Source: Vibrio superstes (GTDB lineage: Bacteria; Pseudomonadota; Gammaproteobacteria; Enterobacterales; Vibrionaceae). From it: a stretch of DNA of 64,000 bases. The first letter of the stretch is position 1, and the number at the start of each line of letters is the position of its first letter. The DNA lies in the NCBI RefSeq assembly GCF_003569005.1, contig NZ_BCUR01000001.1:186001-250000 (forward strand), read 5' to 3'. Both the position numbers and the translations under genes were made by a program. The notes beneath the pieces were generated by a model that worked only from the letters and a program-made list of their open reading frames with translations, did not search any database and was not told the origin of the DNA. Of the stretch, positions 1 to 9,073 are shown piece by piece.

Positions 1-1271
1 TCGCTAGAGGGCGCGCCTAAGAACGGCTTTATGATCAAGGCCAGCGCTAATGCCACCATAATTGCATTGATAAACAATAGAACCACAACAATAGGTACGC
101 CAAGCTCTAAGCCCGCTTTGTACATATATTCTTTGCTCAAAAAGCCCATAAATGGCGGCAATCCGGCTTTCGAAAACGCAGCCAAACCCGCGGCTACAAG
201 GCTAAGACCTAACAGAGTTTTTAACCCGCTCAACACTCTCATGTCCCGTGTGCCCGTCGCTTTATCGATATTGCCAACCACCATAAACAGCGCCGCTTTA
301 TAAAACGAATGGGCAACCACAAACAAGATAGCGGCGGCTAGTGCAAGATCAGTTCCCACCGCCAGCAGCAAAGTGAGCTTGCCTAATGCGACATTAGTGC
401 TGTAAGCCAGCATCATCTTGAGGTCGGTTTGTTTTAACGCTAGTAGTGCGCACCATATCGCTGTCACACTGCCAAATGTGCCTAAGGCATAAAACCAAAC
501 CTCACTGTCGCTATAAACTGGTGATACTCGCGCCAGTAGATATATGCCCGCTTTGACCATAGTTGCAGAATGAAGATACGCACTCACCGGTGTTGGAGCC
601 GCCATTGCGTTAGGAAGCCAAAAATGGAAGGGAAACTGCGCAGATTTTGTGAAGGCACCTAACAGCACCAATACTAGCGAAGGTAAAAACAGAGAATGGT
701 TCTGCATTTCACTGGCTTGCGCGATGATAGCGGTTAACTCATAACTACCCGCCATCTTGCCAAGCATTATCAAACCCGCAAGCAAAGCTAGACCACCAGC
801 CCCTGTCACCAATAAAGACTGCAGCGCATTTTTACGTGACTTTGGATTCTCGTGATTAAAGCCAATCAACAGGTATGAGGTTAACGTGGTCAGTTCCCAG
901 AATACGAATAGCAACAAGATGTTGTCACTGATAACCACGCCTAGCATGGCCAACATAAATAGGGTCAGGTAAAGATGGAAGGCAAAGCGAGAGGCTTTTC
1001 CACGCAAATATGACCAAGCGTATATTTGAATGAGTACCCCGACCCCACTGATCAGCAGAACAAATAGGAAAGATAAACCATCGAGATAGAAAGAAAGATT
1101 GATGCCCAGACTAGGAACCCAAGGAACACTCACACCCCTGCCTTGCTCTGAGCTGAATAGCACGAATGCTGCATACAGTATGAGCAATGGAAGTAATGCA
1201 AAACCTAATAATAGGGGCTGTCGACGATGATCACTTTCGTACAGCGGCTTAACTTTCGCATCTTGAGTCAT
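1..1271 (-). CDS. MrpA/MnhA-like cation/proton antiporter subunit, partial
   Basis: The open frame starts at ATG 1271 and runs off the window at position 1, giving about 423 residues of a polytopic inner-membrane protein. The translation has the complex I ND5/MrpA antiporter fold: a DGLSFLFVLLISGVGV segment, the conserved membrane glutamate in LLLFVFWELTTLTSYLLIGF, the lysine-bearing KSAQFPFHFWLP stretch followed by PTPVSAYLHSATMVKAG, and FSKAGLPPFMGFLSKE later. These are the proton-path residues of the family. It probably exchanges Na+ or K+ for H+ as part of an Mrp complex whose other genes would lie to the left, outside the window. NuoL is the main alternative; the short N-terminus and ending sequence favour MrpA/MnhA. 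It lies 106 bp after the sensor kinase gene on the same strand. Confidence 0.85.
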   Translation of the reverse strand, partial: MTQDAKVKPLYESDHRRQPLLLGFALLPLLILYAAFVLFSSEQGRGVSVPWVPSLGINLSFYLDGLSFLFVLLISGVGVLIQIYAWSYLRGKASRFAFHLYLTLFMLAMLGVVISDNILLLFVFWELTTLTSYLLIGFNHENPKSRKNALQSLLVTGAGGLALLAGLIMLGKMAGSYELTAIIAQASEMQNHSLFLPSLVLVLLGAFTKSAQFPFHFWLPNAMAAPTPVSAYLHSATMVKAGIYLLARVSPVYSDSEVWFYALGTFGSVTAIWCALLALKQTDLKMMLAYSTNVALGKLTLLLAVGTDLALAAAILFVVAHSFYKAALFMVVGNIDKATGTRDMRVLSGLKTLLGLSLVAAGLAAFSKAGLPPFMGFLSKEYMYKAGLELGVPIVVVLLFINAIMVALALALIIKPFLGAPSS

Positions 1272-1377
1272 TTGATCCTTACAATGCATATCAAGGGCAT
1301 TTCGAGTCGCAGTACCGCTGAAACTGCACCCCAAAGCCAATTTACACGTTTCGCCGTTGTATAAAGTTTAGCCTTTC

Positions 1378-2769
1378 TTACACCAAAGGCACCAAACCTG
1401 TTGATGGCAAGGTGAAGCTCTGTTGATATTCATTGTCTGTTTGCTTTGTTTCAAGATAGCTGTGGTGAAGCATTAGGATTGACTGCACTATCTTAATACC
1501 AATGCCTAACGAGCCCCCTTGAGCATTAGGTTCAACATGGTTAGTAAATCTAAATCTGATATCAGCCTTATTGGTCGTAAGCTCTGCATGACAGCACACT
1601 GTTGAGTGTTTAGGGCTATGCCTTAGCGCATTTTCAAGCAAATTAGCCACCAAGCGCTCTAACAACACCTTGTCTCCTATAGTTTGCAGTTCAGGAGCAA
1701 CATCCTGTTTCAGAATCACTTGCTTGCGGTCAAATTGACTCTGCATTAGCTGCGCACTTTGAGCAATCAAGGTAACGATGTCTACCGGATGGTATTCGTA
1801 GCTGAGCAACGGCGTTTCTTGCTTTGCCAATTGCAGCATAGAATGCAACTGATTGGAGAGTTTGTCGCAATTGCGGTAAGCCACCTCAATCAACGGGTCT
1901 TCTTTGTTCTGCAGTTTCCACGTTTCCAAATAACCTAATACGCTGGAAAGCGGCGTTTTGAGATCATGACTGAGCTGCAAAAGCATCTGCCTTTGATGCG
2001 ATGATTGATATTCCAGCTGCAAAAACTGCTGCTGAATATGCTTTGCCATCAAGTGATAAGAGTCCGCAATAGGCGCAAGCTCCTTTACCTGATGCTTAAA
2101 GTCTGGCGTCAATTGAAAGTCATGCTCTGCCTGATATTGAAGTTGGTTAGTCACCCTTTGGATTGGATATAACAGGCTTTTCTCTACCAAGAGATACACG
2201 CCAAAAGCAAAACCAATAATAGATACTAGTACTAGGCCGGCCAAAGCAACATAGGGAGGATCAACCTGAGAGGCAGCAATAGCGCTGTGCTGAGTGCTAC
2301 CTATGACCACGTAGAGATAGCCCATGATGGTCGCTCCCTCCTTGAGTGCAGACACCGAAAACACCTTGTTGTGTTCAGGATTTCTAGGGTCTTCTCCAAG
2401 AATGGGAAATGGTTCGTCGTTAAGGAACTGGGTGATAGGCTCTAGGTCAACGTAGCTTTGTAACTGTGCTCCCTCAGGAGCGGCATGGGTAGTAATGTTC
2501 CCTTTGGCGTCCAAAAAATAGATCTCAAAGTCTGGGCCGAGCAACATTAAGGTATGAAAAATGGATTTTAAGGCAACTGGATTGTAGTCCGAGCCGATCA
2601 TCAGGGGATTGTCTTCTCGCATATGAGTGGCAAGTTGCTTATGCAAGCTCTGCTTGGTTCGAAGTTCTATGGTCTGTTTTTGCCAGTTGTAGGTGAACGC
2701 AATCAAGGCAACAGCCAAACAAAACCAAATACTGGTAAACACCATCAAGCGAGACTTAAAGCTCATCAT
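1378..2769 (-). CDS. Sensor histidine kinase
   Basis: A 463-residue inner-membrane sensor kinase. A transmembrane helix spans about residues 8-27, a periplasmic sensor region about 28-170, and a second helix about 173-195, followed by a HAMP-like linker. The H-box LSHDLKTPLSSVLGYLETW places the phosphorylated histidine at about 268. The N-box RLVANLLENALRHSP lies at about 372-386 and a glycine-rich GSLGIGI box at about 419-425. A canonical DxGxG (G1) box between the last two is not visible, so ATP-lid architecture may be unusual. Its ATG overlaps the stop of the response regulator gene by 4 bp (ATGA), so the two are translationally coupled. The stimulus is unknown; upstream spondin-domain genes in the same operon suggest an envelope or surface signal. 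Confidence 0.92.
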   Translation of the reverse strand: MMSFKSRLMVFTSIWFCLAVALIAFTYNWQKQTIELRTKQSLHKQLATHMREDNPLMIGSDYNPVALKSIFHTLMLLGPDFEIYFLDAKGNITTHAAPEGAQLQSYVDLEPITQFLNDEPFPILGEDPRNPEHNKVFSVSALKEGATIMGYLYVVIGSTQHSAIAASQVDPPYVALAGLVLVSIIGFAFGVYLLVEKSLLYPIQRVTNQLQYQAEHDFQLTPDFKHQVKELAPIADSYHLMAKHIQQQFLQLEYQSSHQRQMLLQLSHDLKTPLSSVLGYLETWKLQNKEDPLIEVAYRNCDKLSNQLHSMLQLAKQETPLLSYEYHPVDIVTLIAQSAQLMQSQFDRKQVILKQDVAPELQTIGDKVLLERLVANLLENALRHSPKHSTVCCHAELTTNKADIRFRFTNHVEPNAQGGSLGIGIKIVQSILMLHHSYLETKQTDNEYQQSFTLPSTGLVPLV

Positions 2770-3521
2770 TCGACTCCACCTGTTAGGGTCTGTTGATATG
2801 GCTGGAACTTATACCCGACGCCCCAAACGGTTTGAATAAAGCGATGCTCAGAGCCTGAGAGTTTGAGCTTTGTACGAAGGCGATTGATGGTGCTACAAAC
2901 CGTATGATGGTAGCCAGAATGTTCGGTGTTCCACACATACCCGAGCAGCTCATCCTTGCTGTACACCCTGCCTGGTCTTGAGGCGAGAAACTTAAGCAGA
3001 GTGAACTCAGTAGCTGTTAGTGTTATGTCCCTATTATCCAGTGAGACTCGGTGAAGTTCTGGGGTTATTTTGAGTAGTCCGAAATTCATCGCAGTATCAT
3101 CAGGCTCGGCTTGTGTGGGTTTTTCTGAAACCTGGCTTACTCGTCGTAAGATATTGCGCACTCTAGCTTGAAACTCTAGAACACTGAATGGCTTAGTAAT
3201 GTAGTCATCAACACCCGCCTCTAACCCATCAACCTTGTCCATTTCACTGTCTCTGGCCGTTAGCATAAGCACTGGTGTCCAATTTTGCTCTTGCCTTAGT
3301 TTATGGCAGATATCTAAACCATCTCCATCAGGCAGTCCCCTATCAAGAATCAGCAAATCAAAGTTGAACTGTTGATTGAGCCTTAGCGCCTCATTACAAC
3401 GAGCGACTCTAGTCACCGTGTGACCCTGAAACTTCAAATGCATCAGCACTAATTCGGCTAGATCATCGTCATCTTCGACTAATAGAATGTTCGCCATCAG
3501 ATTCGTCGCTTGTGATTCCAT
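2766..3521 (-). CDS. OmpR-family response regulator
   Basis: A 251-residue two-domain regulator. The receiver domain covers about residues 10-125 with the acidic pocket EDDDD at 16-20, the phospho-acceptor aspartate at 60 in LLILDRGLPDGDG, and the conserved lysine in DDYITKPFS. The C-terminal half is a winged-helix DNA-binding domain ending in the typical RTKLKLSG...IQTVWGVGYKF motif. It is cotranscribed with, and overlaps, the sensor kinase gene, which is its likely partner. An internal ATG at 3497 (MANILLVEDD) is an alternative start that would trim an eight-residue extension; the upstream ATG has a weak AAGG ribosome site. Likely targets include its own operon of spondin-domain genes, but that is inference. 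Confidence 0.93.
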   Translation of the reverse strand: MESQATNLMANILLVEDDDDLAELVLMHLKFQGHTVTRVARCNEALRLNQQFNFDLLILDRGLPDGDGLDICHKLRQEQNWTPVLMLTARDSEMDKVDGLEAGVDDYITKPFSVLEFQARVRNILRRVSQVSEKPTQAEPDDTAMNFGLLKITPELHRVSLDNRDITLTATEFTLLKFLASRPGRVYSKDELLGYVWNTEHSGYHHTVCSTINRLRTKLKLSGSEHRFIQTVWGVGYKFQPYQQTLTGGVE

Positions 3522-3584
3522 GAAGCCTTCCCTACTCGTTTCTATCGCCCCTGAGCACTAGACCGCAGTAAGGAAGGATTACTT

Positions 3585-4301
3585 TCACTCGATTCGAGTG
3601 ATGGTGATTTTTGCTCCCGGGTTTAGGAAGCGATGAGTCGCCACAAGAGCGGAACTTGCTAGACCATCATCACTCGTGATCACACCAGAATGAAAAGCCA
3701 CCACATCGTCGTCATTGCGCGCAGCATTAAATCCTTCACCTCCACCAGCAGGGCCAGGGATGGTTGACGCAAGTTCGTCATTGAGCTCTGTACCTGCATC
3801 CCAAACGTTCATATTCATCTCAAAGCTTGCCCCTACCGCTAGGGTTTGTATGGATATCCCTGATTCGCCGACAAACGCGTCATTGGTATTAACGAACATC
3901 GACGCTACCGACACATACCCCGAGAGATCAGGATCAATGGTGATGGTTAACTCATCTGACATTCCCGGCATGACTAAGCCATTACCCGATAACCCCTGCT
4001 CAACATTGCTGTTGCTGTCCATCAGGGCGACAAGCTCTGCATTGCTACCTGCCTCTGCCATTTGCTCCAAAGGTAGCGATGCACTTTGGCCGACTTCAAA
4101 CAGTGAAAAGTTGTCGTTGTGAGTCAATACTGCCAATGGTGACATGGGTTGATTGGCGCTTAGGTTAATCACAGAGACCGTATAGCGCTGGCTTTGAGTA
4201 GAAGCATCGCTCGCGGCGATTGCAGCAACATCGTTATCATCGTCGGAACATCCAGCCAGTACGCCCATAGAAAATGCGGCTAATAAGATTCGATTTTTCA
4301 T
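3585..4301 (-). CDS. Spondin-domain lipoprotein
   Basis: A 238-residue exported protein. The first 18 residues form a lipoprotein signal with lipobox LAGC, followed by SDDDND, so it should be lipidated at Cys18; the Asp at +2 could favour inner-membrane retention under the E. coli Lol rule. The body resembles the bacterial Spond_N domain: a VSVINLSANQPMSPLAVLTH opening, an acidic GQSASLPLEQMAEAG segment, and a DAGTELNDELASTIPGP motif near residue 170 with the typical acidic metal-site look. It shares this pattern with the protein encoded 10 bp upstream, so the two are paralogues. The two-component genes follow 63 bp downstream on the same strand. The molecular function of bacterial spondin-like domains is not established. 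Confidence 0.8.
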   Translation of the reverse strand: MKNRILLAAFSMGVLAGCSDDDNDVAAIAASDASTQSQRYTVSVINLSANQPMSPLAVLTHNDNFSLFEVGQSASLPLEQMAEAGSNAELVALMDSNSNVEQGLSGNGLVMPGMSDELTITIDPDLSGYVSVASMFVNTNDAFVGESGISIQTLAVGASFEMNMNVWDAGTELNDELASTIPGPAGGGEGFNAARNDDDVVAFHSGVITSDDGLASSALVATHRFLNPGAKITITRIE

Positions 4302-4311
4302 TTTAGCCCCC

Positions 4312-4995
4312 TTACTTCACAACAATAGTGATGGTTGCAACTGGGTTTAACCAACGGTGTGAGCTACTATCAAGATCACTCTTACCACCTGCAGAATCAG
4401 CATCTCCCAGATTTCCTGGATGAACATGGACAACCGCATTGGTTACCGTAGTTTCAACGCCTATAGCGCCTGAACCAAAGGTGATAAAAGGCGGATTAGG
4501 CATATTGCTGGCTATCTCATCATTAGCTTCTGTGCCAGCGTCGTATCCGCTTAACGTCGCTTTATAAGTGCCCGATGTGGTTGGGATCTTCCAACTGTCA
4601 AGCCCTACAAACCCATCGTTGGTGGGCAAAAGCATCGCTGACAAGGACAAATACTCGAGATCGCCACTGTCTAAGGTAAAGCTAGTGCCGACTCCTGGGT
4701 CTAATATGCCTCCGGCAGGGTTTTCAATCACCACCCCACCAGCATTTCCAATAACGGTAGATAAACCCGAGATGTCTCCGCCTTCAGCCATGATTTCTAC
4801 CTCCGTAGAAGCCGCTTGACCGGTTCTAAACATGAATAAATCAGAGCTGTGGGCCGCCACTATTAGCGGAGTAAAATAGATGCCCTTGGTGGCATTAGTT
4901 ACTGTGATTTCAAGTTCCGCTGCATTGACACCAGCCGAGCCAAGTGCATATGCAACAGACGAAATAGCTAATCCAAGTTGAGTACGTTTTTTCAT
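4312..4995 (-). CDS. Spondin-domain secreted protein
   Basis: A 227-residue protein with a Sec signal peptide (MKKRTQLGLAISSVAYALG followed by an AlaGluLeu cleavage region near residue 25). The start at ATG 4995 is chosen because it begins the signal peptide and follows a GGATGG-like ribosome site; a longer frame to 5061 adds residues unlike a signal peptide. The mature part shows Spond_N-like features: ITVTNATKGIYFTPLIVAAH, MAEGGDISGLSTVIGN, LLPTNDGFVGLDSW and DAGTEANDEIASNMPNPP. It is the first gene of a four-gene minus-strand operon with a lipoprotein paralogue, a response regulator and a sensor kinase. Unlike its neighbour it lacks a lipobox, so it should be periplasmic or released. Confidence 0.78.
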   Translation of the reverse strand: MKKRTQLGLAISSVAYALGSAGVNAAELEITVTNATKGIYFTPLIVAAHSSDLFMFRTGQAASTEVEIMAEGGDISGLSTVIGNAGGVVIENPAGGILDPGVGTSFTLDSGDLEYLSLSAMLLPTNDGFVGLDSWKIPTTSGTYKATLSGYDAGTEANDEIASNMPNPPFITFGSGAIGVETTVTNAVVHVHPGNLGDADSAGGKSDLDSSSHRWLNPVATITIVVK

Positions 4996-5162
4996 TTTGA
5001 ATCCATCCTGTAATGACCTTGTTTTGGTATTAATAAGGATGAACCGCAGATCGTTCAGCAATGTCTCTGAAATCTCATAAAACTCTCACAAGTTTATAAT
5101 CAGTTTCAATCAACACAGAGAGTGTCACCTATACTGCAAAGGGTAAGAATGAGGAAGACTTG

Positions 5163-5471
5163 ATGCTTGAGATAAGACCCAATTGCGAACACTGCGACAA
5201 AGATTTACCCGCAGAATCGACGCAGGCTATGATTTGTAGCTACGAATGTACCTTTTGCAGAAATTGTGTAGAGGACGTTTTGTTTAACGTATGTCCTAAC
5301 TGCGGTGGCGGTTTATGTTCAAGACCCATTCGCCCCGCCGAGGAAAGACGAGCTAAGCTCAGTACCTCTCACCAACCACCTTCAACAACAAGAGTTATGA
5401 GCAAATATTCGGAACAAGAAATGAGTGATTTTGCTAATAAATACAAGCATATTGCCCCAGAAAAACGTTAA
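5163..5471 (+). CDS. DUF1272 cysteine-rich protein
   Basis: A 102-residue cytoplasmic protein. The first 60 residues match the DUF1272 pattern: LEIRPNCEHCDKDLP, then CSYECTFCRNCVEDVLFNVCPNCGGG, giving several CxxC pairs that look like a small zinc-binding module. The tail (about residues 61-102) is polar and probably disordered. The start is taken as ATG 5163 rather than TTG 5160 because the family normally begins MLEIRPNC and GAGGAAG lies just upstream. It diverges from the spondin/two-component operon and converges with the DMT permease gene. The function of DUF1272 is unknown. Confidence 0.82.
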   Translation: MLEIRPNCEHCDKDLPAESTQAMICSYECTFCRNCVEDVLFNVCPNCGGGLCSRPIRPAEERRAKLSTSHQPPSTTRVMSKYSEQEMSDFANKYKHIAPEKR

Positions 5472-5509
5472 AACTCTTTCTCGAAACACGATGCGTTTAA
5501 AAAGCAGCA

Positions 5510-6409
5510 CTAGACAAGCGCAACCACTAGACCAGTGACAACTAATGAAACCCCTAGCCCTCGCACGAAAAACCAACGCTCATTTAAGATAGTGATCCCC
5601 AGTGCAAGCCCAAACACAATACTCACCTGTCGAAGCGCAACAATATAGCTGACGTTTTCCACCAAAGTCATTGAATACAAAACGATTCCGTAGGTCAGTC
5701 CCATCATTATTCCAGCAATGGATGAGCCCTTCCAATGACGCTTTGCATTTACGATTTCCGACTTGTTGTTTGTCAAAAAAAGCCAGCACAACAACACCGA
5801 AGATGTACCAAGAAACTGCATACCCAGATAGAAAATAGCGATCTGCTGTGAGCTTAATCCCGATGTTTCCAGCACTAACCAGTTAAGCGCTTCCTTGTCC
5901 AAAATGGAGTACAACGTCGTACCCATAGCGGCAATTACTGCCCACAGTACGCCAATATTTGCATACGCAGATAGGTTTAAATCTCGAAGATTTTTGAGAG
6001 GAACCAGTAAGCACCCTATCGTCAAGATACTAAAGCCTAGCCAAGCGTTACCTGATAGCGCCTGACCTATTATGAGCGTGCCGATGCCCACCAAGAGTAC
6101 AGGTAAAGCACGCACAATCGGATACATCATGCCAACGTCACCATGCTCATAAGCTTTAATAACGCTCACCAAGTAAATAGCCTGTCCAATACAGCTGAAA
6201 ACCAACAGTCCCAGAAAATCAGCAGAAATATTGGTAATACCAATTGCCCAGGCGCACCACGCAAGATAGGGTGAGAGCAAAATAAAGGGGGTTGATGATG
6301 CGACCAACGCAAAAGAATATCCCGAACCGGAACCAGATTTACCTAATACGTTCCAACCAGCATGAAGCAGCGCTGAAAAAACAACCAAAACAATCGCGAT
6401 AATACTCAA
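5510..6409 (-). CDS. EamA/DMT-family permease
   Basis: A 299-residue inner-membrane protein with about ten hydrophobic helices arranged as two EamA repeats, the usual size for drug/metabolite transporters. The first repeat includes the VLVVFSALLHAGWNVLGKSG opening and the second ends with LRQVSIVFGLALGITILNERW, a typical DMT signature before the last helix. The substrate cannot be read from sequence; members export amino acids, nucleosides or small organic molecules. It stands alone on the minus strand, converging with the DUF1272 gene. No regulatory site is evident in its 274-bp upstream gap apart from the downstream terminator of tdh. Confidence 0.85.
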   Translation of the reverse strand: MSIIAIVLVVFSALLHAGWNVLGKSGSGSGYSFALVASSTPFILLSPYLAWCAWAIGITNISADFLGLLVFSCIGQAIYLVSVIKAYEHGDVGMMYPIVRALPVLLVGIGTLIIGQALSGNAWLGFSILTIGCLLVPLKNLRDLNLSAYANIGVLWAVIAAMGTTLYSILDKEALNWLVLETSGLSSQQIAIFYLGMQFLGTSSVLLCWLFLTNNKSEIVNAKRHWKGSSIAGIMMGLTYGIVLYSMTLVENVSYIVALRQVSIVFGLALGITILNERWFFVRGLGVSLVVTGLVVALV

Positions 6410-6610
6410 AGCGCTTCCTAAATAGACAGTTTATCTATTTTACTAGTGGGGTCCATTACTCTAGGTAACCTAGGAAAAGACGGATTCTAACTAGCGATTG
6501 TGACTCTTCAATGACGTTACCTTTACAGCGTTTGCCTGGCAGTTTCGATCTAGGTCAAATAGAGATAGGCTTTGTATACGAGGCAATAAGTGAGGGTACG
6601 GATAAACGAA

Positions 6611-6636
6611 AAAGCCCTAAGGATCCTTAGGGCTTT
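6611..6636 (-). terminator. Terminator of the kbl-tdh operon
   Basis: A perfect 26-bp palindrome centred on GGATCC, with a GC-rich core GCCCTAAGG and an A-run on the plus strand that becomes a T-run for minus-strand transcription. It lies about 48 bp past the tdh stop codon. The rest of the 6410-6683 gap shows no gene. Confidence 0.8.
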
Positions 6637-6683
6637 AGAAAGACTGACACTCTGAATAGCTTAAGCTAGAGAGCTAAAACACG

Positions 6684-7715
6684 TTATTCCCAGTCAAGGA
6701 TAACCTTACCAGACTGACCGCTACGCATAACGTCAAAGCCTTTTTGGAAGTCGTCTACCTTGTAGTGGTGAGTGATGATTGGCGATAGATCTAGGCCAGA
6801 TTGAATCAATGAAGCCATCTTGTACCAAGTCTCGAACATCTCACGCCCGTAGATGCCCTTAATAACCAGCCCCTTAAAGATCACTTGGTTCCAATCAATA
6901 CCCATGTCTGATGGTGGAATACCTAGTAGTGCAAGGCGACCGCCGTGATTCATGGTTTCTAGCATGGTGCTGAATGCAGCTTGAACGCCTGACATTTCAA
7001 GGCCTACATCGAAGCCCTCGGTCATGTTTAGCTCAGCCATCACATCTTTTAGGTTTTCTTTGGCAACGTTAACAGCGCGAGTAACACCCATTTGACGAGC
7101 AAGGTCTAGTCGGTATTCGTTCACATCAGTAATCACAACGTGGCGTGCACCAACGTGTTTTGCCACTGCTGCTGCCATGATACCAATTGGACCTGCACCT
7201 GTGATCAGTACGTCTTCACCCACAAGATCAAATGATAGTGCAGTGTGAACCGCGTTGCCGAACGGGTCAAAAATTGATGCTAGGTCATCAGAGATGCCTT
7301 CAGGGATCTTAAATGCGTTAAACGCAGGGATCACTAGGTACTCAGAGAATGAACCGGTGCGGTTAACACCCACACCGATAGTGTTACGACATAGGTGCGT
7401 ACGACCACCGCGGCAGTTACGACAGTGACCACAAGTAATGTGACCCTCGCCAGAAACACGGTCACCCACTTCAAAGCCACGGACTTCTTGACCAATAGCA
7501 ACCACCTCACCCACGTATTCGTGGCCGACTACCATAGGAACAGGAATGGTGTTTTGTGACCATTCGTCCCAGTTGTAGATGTGTACGTCAGTGCCACAGA
7601 TAGCGGTCTTTTTGATCTTGATAAGCAGGTCGTTATGCCCCATTTCAGGCATATCGACTTCATTCATCCAGATGCCTTGTTCAGGCTTAAGTTTAGAAAG
7701 TGCTTTAATCTTCAT
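6684..7715 (-). CDS. tdh: L-threonine 3-dehydrogenase
   Basis: A 343-residue zinc-dependent medium-chain dehydrogenase that oxidises L-threonine to 2-amino-3-ketobutyrate with NAD+. The catalytic zinc cysteine is Cys40 in [16 protein letters not shown], followed by the HEYVGEVV histidine-glutamate pair. The structural zinc lobe [15 protein letters not shown] lies near residues 97-111. The nucleotide fold [18 protein letters not shown] is near 172. Length and sequence are close to E. coli Tdh. Its ATG shares one base with the stop codon of kbl (TAATG), so the two enzymes of the threonine-to-glycine pathway are coupled; the product is unstable and is handed to Kbl. Confidence 0.97.
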   Translation of the reverse strand: MKIKALSKLKPEQGIWMNEVDMPEMGHNDLLIKIKKTAICGTDVHIYNWDEWSQNTIPVPMVVGHEYVGEVVAIGQEVRGFEVGDRVSGEGHITCGHCRNCRGGRTHLCRNTIGVGVNRTGSFSEYLVIPAFNAFKIPEGISDDLASIFDPFGNAVHTALSFDLVGEDVLITGAGPIGIMAAAVAKHVGARHVVITDVNEYRLDLARQMGVTRAVNVAKENLKDVMAELNMTEGFDVGLEMSGVQAAFSTMLETMNHGGRLALLGIPPSDMGIDWNQVIFKGLVIKGIYGREMFETWYKMASLIQSGLDLSPIITHHYKVDDFQKGFDVMRSGQSGKVILDWE

Positions 7716-8911
7716 TATTTGATCAACCCCATGTCGCGACCTACTTCGATGAATGCATCAATAGCACGGTCTAGTTGTTCACGAGTATGCGCCGCAGACA
7801 TTTGCGTGCGAATGCGAGCTTGGCCTTTCGGTACTACTGGGAAAGAGAAACCAACAACGTAGATGCCTTTTGCTAGCGAACGCTCAGCAAACTCAGCGGC
7901 AACCTTTGCATCACCCAACATAATTGGAATGATCGCGTGGTCAGCACCACCCATAGTAAAGCCTGCATCTTCCATACGTGCACGGAAGTGTGCAGCGTTG
8001 TCCCAAAGGTGGGTGCGAAGATTGCCACTTTCTTGAAGAAGGTCTAGAACACGTAAAGAAGCCGAAACAATCGCTGGCGCTACAGAGTTAGAGAACAGGT
8101 ACGGACGAGAACGCTGACGAAGCCAGTCAATCACTTCTTTCTTACCAGAAGTGTAGCCACCTGATGCGCCGCCCATAGCCTTACCTAGAGTACCTGTGAT
8201 GATATCGATACGATCCATCACATTGTGGTAGTCGTGCGTACCTGCGCCTGTTTCACCCATAAAACCTACTGCGTGAGAGTCATCAACCATGACTAACGCT
8301 TCGTATTTATCGGCAAGGTCACAGATAGCAGGCAAGTTTGCTACAACTCCGTCCATTGAGAACACGCCGTCGGTAACAATCAGAGTATTACGCGCACCCG
8401 CTTCTTTGGCAGCGATGAGTTGCTGTTCTAGTTCTTGCATGTTGTTGTTTGCGTAGCGAAAGCGCATTGCCTTACACAAACGAACGCCATCAATAATCGA
8501 CGCGTGGTTCAGCGCATCAGAGATGATGGCATCTTCTTTACCTAGAATGGTTTCAAACAGACCTGTGTTTGCATCAAAGCAAGAGGTGTAAAGAATCGTA
8601 TCTTCCATTCCAAGGAATGCAGATAGCTTGTCTTCAAGTTGTTTGTGGATGTCTTGAGTACCGCAAATAAAGCGCACAGACGCCATACCAAAACCGTATT
8701 TATCCATACCTTGCTGAGCTGCTTTGATAAGCTCAGGGTGGTTAGCCAGACCTAAGTAGTTGTTTGCACAGAAGTTAAGTACATCTTCACCCGTAGAAAT
8801 AGACACAGACGCTTTTTGTTGAGAAGTGATAACGCGCTCAGACTTGTACAAACCTTCAGTTTTTACTTCGTCGATTTGTTGTTGGATTTGGTTATAAAAC
8901 GCAGAAGACAT
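7715..8911 (-). CDS. kbl: 2-amino-3-ketobutyrate CoA ligase (glycine C-acetyltransferase)
   Basis: A 398-residue PLP enzyme of the alpha-oxoamine synthase family, the same length as E. coli Kbl. It cleaves 2-amino-3-ketobutyrate with CoA to glycine and acetyl-CoA. Recognisable segments are [15 protein letters not shown] near the N-terminus, the PLP-site [15 protein letters not shown], and the Schiff-base lysine in [14 protein letters not shown] around residue 245. It is the first gene of the kbl-tdh operon. A ribosome site AAGGATC lies 11-12 bp upstream. The 162-bp divergent gap to the LysR gene at 9074 probably holds promoters for both directions, which makes that LysR a candidate regulator, though no operator is recognised. 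Confidence 0.97.
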   Translation of the reverse strand: MSSAFYNQIQQQIDEVKTEGLYKSERVITSQQKASVSISTGEDVLNFCANNYLGLANHPELIKAAQQGMDKYGFGMASVRFICGTQDIHKQLEDKLSAFLGMEDTILYTSCFDANTGLFETILGKEDAIISDALNHASIIDGVRLCKAMRFRYANNNMQELEQQLIAAKEAGARNTLIVTDGVFSMDGVVANLPAICDLADKYEALVMVDDSHAVGFMGETGAGTHDYHNVMDRIDIITGTLGKAMGGASGGYTSGKKEVIDWLRQRSRPYLFSNSVAPAIVSASLRVLDLLQESGNLRTHLWDNAAHFRARMEDAGFTMGGADHAIIPIMLGDAKVAAEFAERSLAKGIYVVGFSFPVVPKGQARIRTQMSAAHTREQLDRAIDAFIEVGRDMGLIK

Positions 8912-9073
8912 GATTCTTTGATCCTTTCAGTAAGGGGGAATGCCAAGCAAGATATCTAGCTTGCTCAGAGCAAAATCTTTTCCTGATTTACAGTGTAAAG
9001 AGATTCTAGTTCAAAGATGTTGGGAGTATAATGCCTTCTACGGAAAATCATTTGTGAATTGTAGGCACATATA

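Noticed and set aside
31..303. A plus-strand frame of 90 codons at the window start
   Set aside because: It is the complement of the MrpA-like gene and has no family features.
5382..5789. Short minus-strand frames around the DUF1272 gene and the DMT permease 3' end
   Set aside because: They overlap clear genes in other frames or strands and have no signal.
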